Of a stretch of DNA of 8,732 bases, positions 6,301 to 8,732 are shown piece after piece; the first letter of the stretch is position 1, and each line of letters starts with the position of its first letter. The notes under the pieces are model-generated. The model did no database searches. It worked only from the letters and a program-made list of their open reading frames with translations, and had not been told where the DNA came from. A program made the position numbers and the translations under genes. Source of the DNA: CAZLBC01 sp964557575 (GTDB lineage: Bacteria > Planctomycetota > Phycisphaerae > SM23-33); assembly GCA_964557575.1 (NCBI GenBank), contig CAZLBC010000144.1, positions 1 to 8,732 of the forward strand, in the 5' to 3' direction.

Positions 6301-8732
6301 ATACGAGGATGGCCCGCTCGCCGCAACAACCTACATCGGCTCGGCGTTCGTTACCGGCAGCGAGATACCGCAAATAGGTTCCGTTTGCGACGACATGGTG
6401 CTCAACGACGCATCCTCGGCGCTGTTGTGGGCCGACAAGGTGACCGCCGATGCCGGCATTCATGCCGTCAAGGCGTACATAAAATCGCCGAGCGGTGCCG
6501 GCGATGCTGTTGAACTGGTCCGTAACAACAGCACGGGCCGATTTGAAGCAACATACGACGGTTTCGACACCGCCGGCACCTACACCGTACTCATCTACGC
6601 CGAGGATACGGACGGGAACATTTCTCACCCGATGACGGTCACTGTAAAATCCGCCGGCGCGGATCGCTATGAAACGGACGACCAGTATCGGCATGCCTCA
6701 TGGATCATCCCGGATGCCGGGCCGCAAGCACATAACTTCCATGACGCGGGCGACGAGGACTGGGTGCAGTTTTACGCCCTCGAAGGCCTGTCGTACGATA
6801 TCGAGACAACAGGGCTCGGCCCAAACTGCGATACTGTTATCGACTTGTACGATACCGACGGCAAAACGCCGCTGGAGGGCGACTGGGACCATCACGGCAT
6901 CGGTGAGGATGAAACGCTCGCCTGGTTGAACTGCCCTGCCGACGGGGTCTACTACGTGCGGGTCCGCCACTGGGACCCGGCTGTCTCGGGCGCAGGAACG
7001 GAGTACAACCTTTCTGTCACAATCACCCAGGGCGGCACCGAGAGCTTCATCCTCGCCGGGCAGGTGCGGGAGGACGTATCCCTGGCCGGCATCCCCGGCG
7101 CGGTCGTCGGCAGCGGCACAACCCACGTAACCACCGACCGGGCCGGCACCTACATGATGGCCTTCGCGGAGGGGGAATATGATGTGACCGCGGAATTGTC
7201 CGGCTACCAGGACGGCATCTTTCCGGTAAACGGTACGGGCGGTGAAATCAAAGAACACGATTTCAACATGGTTCCGGTGTTCTCAACCATCACAGTGACC
7301 GACACCCAGGGGGCCAGGTACGACCGGCGGATCGATTTTGTCAAGACCGCGGAAGACGAACGGGGCGTCAAAACATGCACGGTGACGATCACCAATAACG
7401 GGGCCGTGTCGTATGATATCCTCGGTATCAGCATCGGCGATGAACAGAATTACACGCTCACGCCCGACCGCGAACTGCCCCTGCAGCTCGCCCCCGGCGA
7501 ACAGGTGGCAATCGAGATCGCGTACGATCCCGCCGATGACGGCATCCACGATACCGTGTTATCGATCGATACCACGGCCGATGACATCGCTGTCACCATT
7601 TCCGGGCGGTCCGGCGTCGCGGAGATCGGCGACGGGCACGCCGCCTACGCCCTGTTCACCGATGCCGACGGCACCGACGTCACCGTCAGACTGACCGGCG
7701 GGGGTTCGGCACTGCTGCTTTTCGACGGCCCCGACCTGACCTGTAACGATGACGGGCGGATCGTCACCGCCACCAGCGGGACTGGCGGCGTCCGTCTTGC
7801 GGACATCGTATGTTCCGGGACCACCGCCCGCAGCACCCTGACCATCACCGCCCGCGGCGGCGACGGGAAGACTGCCGTAGACAACATCATGATAAACAGC
7901 GGCGTCACCGAGGGATCTCTGCGCGCCATAACTGCGCCGACAACTGATCTCCGCGAAGACATACGGGTCGACGGGCTCCTGGCGTCGCTCCGTCTGGGGG
8001 ATATTCCAGGTGAGCAGACGATATGCCTCAACGCCGCCAACCGGGCGGTCGGTGATCGCGATGCGGTACGTATGATGCTGGGCGCGGTACAAGATGCCGC
8101 GATCATCACCAACGGCCTGCCGATCAGATCTCTGGTCGTCGACGACTGGCAGGACTCCCCGGACTCCACCAGCGACGTAATCCATACCCCCTGGATCGGC
8201 TCAATCCGAACAAGAGGCCGGCGGGACGACTGGCGGACGGACGCCGACGAGACGTTGGCGGGGAATTTCAACGTCGACCTGACGCTCACCGGCGCAGACC
8301 GGGGTTACGCCCTCCGCAACGCCCGGGTAAGCGGCGACATGTCCGGCGCCTGGGACCTGACCGGCCCGGAAGCCGGCGATATCGGCGCCGTGGCGGTCCG
8401 CGGACAGGTCGTCGACACGCTCATCGACGCCCCGGACAGCGGCATCAGGACACTCCGCGTCGGCGAGTGGGACGACACCGGCGGCGATGCCGACGCAATC
8501 AACGCACAGTGGATCCGAACTCTCCAGACACGCGGCCGGCGGGACGACTGGCGGACGGACGGTGTCGATGAATCCCTCGCCGGGAACCTGCACGTCGATC
8601 TGACGCTCTCAGGTGATGACCGGGGTTACGCCCTCCGCAACGCCCGGGTCAGCGGCGACATGTCCGGCACCTGGGACCTGACCGGCCCGGAAGCCGGCGA
8701 TATCGGCGTCCTGGCGGTCAACGGGCAGGTCG
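356..8732 (+). CDS. Giant LEPR-XLL surface protein with propellers and tandem caspase-like domains (3' partial)
   Basis: One uninterrupted frame of 2,792 codons from ATG 356 past the window end; no stop is reached, so the C-terminus is missing. Order of modules: LEPR-XLL (52-60), seven VCBS repeats (62-400), SbsA-like Ig (401-517), concanavalin-like (520-744), ten VCBS/FG-GAP repeats (775-1322), Ig-like (1323-1410), caspase/C13-like domain (1415-1654), beta-sandwich (1655-1762), a second degenerate caspase-like plus beta-sandwich copy (1764-2098), PPC (2103-2224), carboxypeptidase-regulatory-like (2231-2306), ASH-like (2309-2419), and beta-rich 106/107-residue repeats (2613 onward). The protein is strongly acidic and full of DxDxDG calcium loops, as in exported proteins. 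There is no clear hydrophobic Sec signal peptide. Likely role, by inference: calcium-stabilised secreted or cell-surface adhesin/protease-like protein. The substrate is unknown. GC content and codon use change sharply near 3400. Confidence 0.95.
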   Translation, partial: MLQTCGAIKMLIKGYRAILNRQKIAGLRAIFRRARCRHVRPLETTPPLAENLEPRLLLSATFEPGHVVTDLHNSWGIVSACATDIDNDGFADVVSTENGSIVWHENDGNGVFSKKHNVWTATTSSSASQVNARDIDGDSDMDVISSGSDHLAWHENTANGNFTRHLITTSGSDICTPRLVDIDGDYDVDILSLLCGSIVCFENDGNENFTKHTLTTTPQEPWEQIESISTADIDGDGLQDVLWASDNTIGWHRNNGNCNFTQNTITHAVTGVSDVYGEDIDSDGDIDVLTADHDSIEWFENDGNGNFGDGHVIRTYGPFDLSSNSVYADDLDSDGDVDVISKVKNQLHWYENDSSENFTEHIISLKSQFDICVADIDSDGDSDILSSVAASLAWFENRNIGPVVTGHTPSGTVGNAGFIRFLFDYRMDTTSFSIVDDIIDFTGPGGGSLLGEITGYTWQDPRTLEVTFSEQTAEGDYTLTIGPDILDETGSAMNQDRDEVWGETDEDSYAASFAISNSLGTRVLHEDWESGAINTTVWDTWGEWDSGLDAEPAPPTVRSELGYQGSIGLSTDTLDLSGIVSKQEFDLTQGIRVRWKLRIPYTKHVGRSEIFGEITTGEINDGGFSASGLASFEKCGITTWDVNSNSYFAHANYQIYDTNSSTGELIGFGDLPLPGDSWVTAEMVVHQDGHVSTRINEQLWNVTLLPQDLSVLGDDNDGFVPVQFQGRRWGGATPVIDDIQIYVGVDEPSPLPVVEPPPNGTAPPLKQEIEGYLNGMLNPVYTEGSTYTHPHLADIDNDNDLDLVVGRMETSEDIITGDLQFFLNTGTSTAPNWSLGTDDFIVSGTRHVTAPYFADIDGDGDLDGFFRHVESGNLYFYRNTGTPEDMQLELEDQDYISPPYDQGIQNACFADIDSDGDLDMFVGAFDAGSGHAYLYVNEGTANSPLWPSSPTTNLNFSDLGWYVPSLDIVDIDDDGDFDVIIGYSHDITADTYFVENTGTATNPEWGCEERLFTGPSYSNLTTHGDLDGDGDFEVLVGTYEGLVALYDEDASGEWQRQSFSYLSPDAGDESAPVLVDLDGDHDLDILEGTLQGEVLYFENSGDPHTAMWESPVHVERDIGIPVNHYALTPAAGDLDGDGVTDLLFGDMEGTLTIIWNEGTATQPSWGGIDTHVGGLDFGWRSAPALGDIDNDGDIDLFVGRGEGTVAWYENVSAGGGPNWQLVDDRVADLDVGFMSRPTLTDIDSDGDLDILVGNNNGLIAKIRNDGTIDAPVFVEAGTNIMPEAAMPLATPAFGDTDDDGDPDLFLGEYRGGLAFWRNLSDKLRLSTSAITLPAGDSKQFQVIDPPGGADLEWSFVRNQSGAGPLTVVDENTVLYTTGPTAGPDVYDVIAVRDRTTGLTAKAHVNVITVADTDAMGRVIIVAGKKHDDNTWDNVNNTANFAYRTLRNRGFRAEDICYLSHDLTQDVDNDGAIDADDLTNLSHVQEAFEGFASEADRLTVLFVDHAFSDIDANAHFRLNPTETLDGATLGTWLDTWQSQGGTREAVVVIDACYSGSFLDEINAAGRVVIASAREDERSFFPAGGKISFTHSFFNALYSGLDVRASFNEARDSMSYMLGNQHAVLDDNGDGVYDTADGDFAAGLRVGESFVAGGGRPQICRISESQTIASGTAATLWVNNVTGAYPIDRVWGIIIPPGYQPDPDSDNPIGQLPQVELTDDGTGRWSCDCSGFGESGAYAVLIYARDTAGNISIPEKTTVYQGGFTEKAIVVAGDGDFSATQPWDTTNTMTNRVYRTLLDRWFEPEAVCYLNSDNTQDVDGDGFLNDIDGPPTLAELQDAIGTWAADADELTLYFTGGGAAGGFRMNDGELLAPADLDGWLDTFQAADRDVTVVFDASFSGGWVPDLMPPTDRNRVLIASTPAGEQALCENNGAVSFTQFFMNHVFEGCDLQKTVGGTMDIIGTLVDPSQWLQLDDDGDGIANEKYEDGPLAATTYIGSAFVTGSEIPQIGSVCDDMVLNDASSALLWADKVTADAGIHAVKAYIKSPSGAGDAVELVRNNSTGRFEATYDGFDTAGTYTVLIYAEDTDGNISHPMTVTVKSAGADRYETDDQYRHASWIIPDAGPQAHNFHDAGDEDWVQFYALEGLSYDIETTGLGPNCDTVIDLYDTDGKTPLEGDWDHHGIGEDETLAWLNCPADGVYYVRVRHWDPAVSGAGTEYNLSVTITQGGTESFILAGQVREDVSLAGIPGAVVGSGTTHVTTDRAGTYMMAFAEGEYDVTAELSGYQDGIFPVNGTGGEIKEHDFNMVPVFSTITVTDTQGARYDRRIDFVKTAEDERGVKTCTVTITNNGAVSYDILGISIGDEQNYTLTPDRELPLQLAPGEQVAIEIAYDPADDGIHDTVLSIDTTADDIAVTISGRSGVAEIGDGHAAYALFTDADGTDVTVRLTGGGSALLLFDGPDLTCNDDGRIVTATSGTGGVRLADIVCSGTTARSTLTITARGGDGKTAVDNIMINSGVTEGSLRAITAPTTDLREDIRVDGLLASLRLGDIPGEQTICLNAANRAVGDRDAVRMMLGAVQDAAIITNGLPIRSLVVDDWQDSPDSTSDVIHTPWIGSIRTRGRRDDWRTDADETLAGNFNVDLTLTGADRGYALRNARVSGDMSGAWDLTGPEAGDIGAVAVRGQVVDTLIDAPDSGIRTLRVGEWDDTGGDADAINAQWIRTLQTRGRRDDWRTDGVDESLAGNLHVDLTLSGDDRGYALRNARVSGDMSGTWDLTGPEAGDIGVLAVNGQV
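509..535 (+). other. LEPR-XLL motif (residues 52-60)
   Basis: LEPRLLLSA follows a basic N-terminal segment (residues 1-40 hold many Arg/Lys). The motif defines the short LEPR-XLL domain at the N-terminus of very large exported bacterial proteins, frequent in planctomycetes, and is thought to act in sorting. Its exact function is not established. Its position after about 50 residues is typical and supports the chosen start. Confidence 0.85.
539..1555 (+). repeat. First VCBS/FG-GAP array, seven repeats (about residues 62-400)
   Basis: Seven calcium loops of the form DxDxDGDxD start at residues 84, 134, 181, 232, 279, 330 and 375, spaced 45-51 residues apart. Each is followed by an aromatic-Glu/Arg-Asn motif such as WHENDGNG or WFENDGNG and an N/G-x-F strand. 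Seven units suit a single seven-bladed beta-propeller like those of integrin alpha chains and FG-GAP proteins, where the loops bind calcium between strands. The third and first loops deviate slightly (DIDGDYDVD, DIDNDGFAD). The role is probably ligand binding or structural display outside the cell. This stretch is notably AT-richer than the 3' half of the gene. Confidence 0.85.
1556..1906 (+). other. SbsA-type Ig-like domain (residues 401-517)
   Basis: The sequence has the layout of bacterial Big_5/SbsA Ig-like domains: PSGTVGNAG near the start, FDYRMDTTSF (the usual 'F(D)xxMD..SF' strand), FTGPGGG, VTFSEQTAEGDYTLTIGPD and an ending rich in Asn-Gln-Asp. The domain normally acts as a structural spacer in large surface proteins. 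It links the first propeller to the lectin-like domain. Confidence 0.7.
1913..2587 (+). other. Concanavalin A/LamG-like jelly-roll domain (residues 520-744)
   Basis: It begins with VLHEDWESGAINTTVWDTWG, the 'EDWESG...W' opening of lectin-like beta-sandwich modules in planctomycete exported proteins. It contains alternating strands (RVRWKLRIP, WVTAEMVVHQDG, VSTRINEQLW) and ends in IDDIQIYVG, a common final strand. Such domains often bind carbohydrate, but no catalytic signature is visible. A Pro-rich linker (about residues 747-766) follows, separating it from the second propeller array. Confidence 0.55.
2678..4318 (+). repeat. Second VCBS/FG-GAP array, ten repeats (about residues 775-1322)
   Basis: Ten DxDxDGDxD-type loops begin at residues 794, 855, 911, 970, 1025, 1076, 1133, 1187, 1241 and 1295, spaced 51-61 residues apart, so the units are longer than in the first array. 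Several are followed by a 'FxNTGT' or 'WENxGT' strand typical of this repeat class. Ten units exceed one seven-bladed propeller, so the array may form a larger or split propeller with partial blades. The first four units are in AT-richer DNA and the last six in GC-rich DNA, with the change between the fourth and fifth loops. Confidence 0.82.
4322..4585 (+). other. Ig-like spacer domain (about residues 1323-1410)
   Basis: A beta-rich segment with LRLSTSAITLPAGDSKQF, LEWSFV, TVLYTTGPTAGPDVYDVI and TAKAHVNV, resembling Big_2-type or 'quasi-Ig' domains, in which a value for x is compared with surrounding structure. It connects the second propeller array to the first caspase-like domain. Confidence 0.5.
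4598..5317 (+). other. Caspase/peptidase C13-like domain 1 (residues 1415-1654)
   Basis: A Rossmann-like start (GRVIIVAGKK) is followed by a second strand (DICYLS), the His-bearing strand LTVLFVDHA with His1504, and VVVIDACYSGSF with Cys1551. The His-to-Cys spacing of 47 residues and the DACYSG box fit the clan CD fold (caspases, legumain/C13, clostripain). Later come RVVIASAREDE and SFTHSFFNALYSG, matching the remaining core strand and helix. Two EF-hand-like loops lie inside: DVDNDGAIDADD (1465-1476) and DDNGDGVYDTAD (1624-1635). The residue after His is Ala rather than the nearly invariant Gly, so peptidase activity is plausible but not assured. Substrate unknown. Confidence 0.75.
5318..5641 (+). 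other. Beta-sandwich domain after caspase-like domain 1 (residues 1655-1762)
   Basis: Begins PQICRISESQTI, has a strand pair around RVWGIIIPPGY, and ends GAYAVLIYARDTAGNIS, a typical final strand of Ig-like or Y-Y-Y-like domains. The same domain recurs after the second caspase-like copy (PQIGSVCDD... to TVLIYAEDTDGNIS), showing that caspase-like plus beta-sandwich duplicated as one unit of about 350 residues. Confidence 0.6.
5645..6367 (+). other. Degenerate caspase-like domain 2, likely pseudoprotease (residues 1764-2004)
   Basis: It aligns with domain 1 along its length at an offset of about 344-350 residues: KAIVVAGDGD for RVIIVAGKKH, LTLYFTGGGA for LTVLFVDHA, VVFDASFSGGW for VVIDACYSGSF, RVLIASTPAGE for RVVIASAREDE, SFTQFFMNHVFEG for SFTHSFFNALYSG. 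The catalytic His is replaced by Gly1855 and the catalytic Cys by Ser1895, so classical cysteine peptidase activity is not expected. The first EF-hand-like loop is kept (DVDGDGFLNDID, 1815-1826). The second (from residue 1972) has lost its last acidic ligand position. A regulatory or structural role for domain 1, or binding, is inference. Confidence 0.7.
6368..6649 (+). other. Second copy of the beta-sandwich domain (residues 2005-2098)
   Basis: Homologous to residues 1655-1762: the same PQI start, central strand (HAVKAYIKSP) and final TYTVLIYAEDTDGNIS. It is somewhat shorter than the first copy because the loop around the earlier PPGYQPDPD segment is missing. Confidence 0.6.
6662..7027 (+). 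other. Bacterial pre-peptidase C-terminal (PPC) domain (residues 2103-2224)
   Basis: DRYETDDQ opens the domain, followed by DAGDEDWVQFYALEG, CDTVIDLYDTDG, DETLAWLNCPADGVYYVRVRHWD and the end strand YNLSVTI. These are the standard landmarks of the PPC beta-sandwich, found beside secreted peptidases and often aiding secretion or substrate binding. Its place just after the caspase-like pair supports an extracellular protease-related role. Confidence 0.8.
7046..7273 (+). other. Carboxypeptidase regulatory-like domain (residues 2231-2306)
   Basis: ILAGQVREDVSLAGIPGAVV, then TTDRAGTYMMAFAEGEYDVT and a Gly-Tyr-Gln turn ending DFNM, is the pattern of the transthyretin-like CarboxypepD_reg/Cna-B-like fold (strand, 'GA V', 'T D GxY', 'Y V ... 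GY'). It is a common structural spacer in secreted bacterial proteins. Confidence 0.75.
7280..7612 (+). other. ASH/choice-of-anchor-D-like beta-sandwich (about residues 2309-2419)
   Basis: CTVTITNNGAVSYDILGISI, then LPLQLAPGEQVAIEIAYDP and HDTVLSIDTT with a final AVTISGR strand, follows the pattern of ASH/HYDIN-type domains ('V T N G', 'L PG...I V Y P', 'L I T D'). In bacteria such modules are mostly structural. Confidence 0.65.
7616..8191 (+). other. Beta-rich region before the C-terminal repeats (residues 2421-2612)
   Basis: Short alternating hydrophobic strands with Gly/Asp turns (for example TVRLTGGGSALLLFDG and LRAITAPTTDLREDIR) resemble the parallel beta-helix-like stretches of planctomycete giant proteins. 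The segment LPIRSLVVDDWQD...WIGS (about 2592-2616) looks like the end of a diverged earlier copy of the repeat that follows, matching SGIRTLRVGEWDD in the next unit. No catalytic motif is seen. Confidence 0.5.
8192..8732 (+). repeat. Near-identical tandem repeats of 106/107 residues (running off the window)
   Basis: Unit A (8192-8509, residues 2613-2718) begins WIGSIRTRGRRDDWRTD. Unit B (from 8510) begins WIRTLQTRGRRDDWRTD. The period is 318 nt before and 321 nt after a one-codon insertion in unit B. The stretches 8300-8411 and 8621-8732 match at 105 of 112 bases by hand alignment. Shared blocks include RGYALRNARVSGDMSG and WDLTGPEAGDIG. High DNA identity shows recent duplication. The array probably continues beyond the window as a stalk or adhesive region. 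Confidence 0.85.

Noticed and set aside
5525..6694. 389-codon open frame on the - strand
   Set aside because: It lies wholly antisense to well-recognised caspase-like and PPC-flanking sequence. Its translation is Val/Gly/Arg-rich with no recognisable domain, as expected from the complement of Asp/Gly/Ala-rich GC-rich codons.
7559..8289. Overlapping - strand open frames of 208 and 214 codons
   Set aside because: Two different frames are open over the same DNA and neither shows a domain or a credible ribosome-binding site; they are composition shadows of the large gene.
8192..8732. Mobile element or CRISPR explanation for the 3' repeats
   Set aside because: The repeats are in-frame multiples of three, translate into one continuous protein and have no spacers, terminal inverted repeats or transposase.

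Overview
The window is essentially one gene. A single + strand reading frame opens at 356 with a good ribosome-binding site and stays open to the last base (8732), giving at least 2,792 codons of a protein whose C-terminus lies outside the window. No other convincing protein gene or RNA gene is visible. The long open frames on the opposite strand from about 3400 onward are by-products of GC-rich, Asp/Gly-rich codons.

The organism is most likely a planctomycete, possibly Phycisphaerae-like. The N-terminus carries LEPRLLLSA, the hallmark of the LEPR-XLL domain at the start of very large exported proteins, and it is followed by modules common in planctomycete giants: VCBS/FG-GAP propeller repeats, an SbsA-type Ig-like domain, a concanavalin-like domain and long beta-strand repeats. 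LEPR-XLL proteins also occur in some Proteobacteria and Desulfobacterota, so the assignment is an inference.

Layout. Positions 1-355 are leader DNA: a hairpin near 12-32, a sigma70-like promoter (TTGTTA, 17 bp, TATAAT at 88-116), about 230 nt of probable 5' UTR, and the RBS at 344-349. The protein then reads in order: LEPR-XLL segment (residues 52-60); seven Ca-binding propeller repeats (about 62-400); SbsA-like Ig domain (401-517); concanavalin/LamG-like domain (520-744) and Pro-rich linker; ten more VCBS/FG-GAP repeats (about 775-1322); Ig-like domain (1323-1410); caspase/C13-like domain 1 with His1504 and Cys1551 (1415-1654) and a beta-sandwich domain (1655-1762); a degenerate second copy of the same pair (1764-2098) in which both catalytic residues are replaced (Gly1855, Ser1895); a pre-peptidase C-terminal (PPC) domain (2103-2224); a carboxypeptidase-regulatory-like domain (2231-2306); an ASH/choice-of-anchor-D-like domain (2309-2419); and beta-rich sequence ending in near-identical 106/107-residue repeats that run off the window.

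The picture is a calcium-dependent, surface-attached or secreted giant protein: propellers and lectin-like modules for binding, a protease-like module in the centre, and a repetitive C-terminal stalk. Most notable are the tandem protease/pseudoprotease pair with embedded EF-hand-like loops, the abrupt GC shift at about 3400 inside the second propeller array, and the recent DNA-level duplication at the 3' end.
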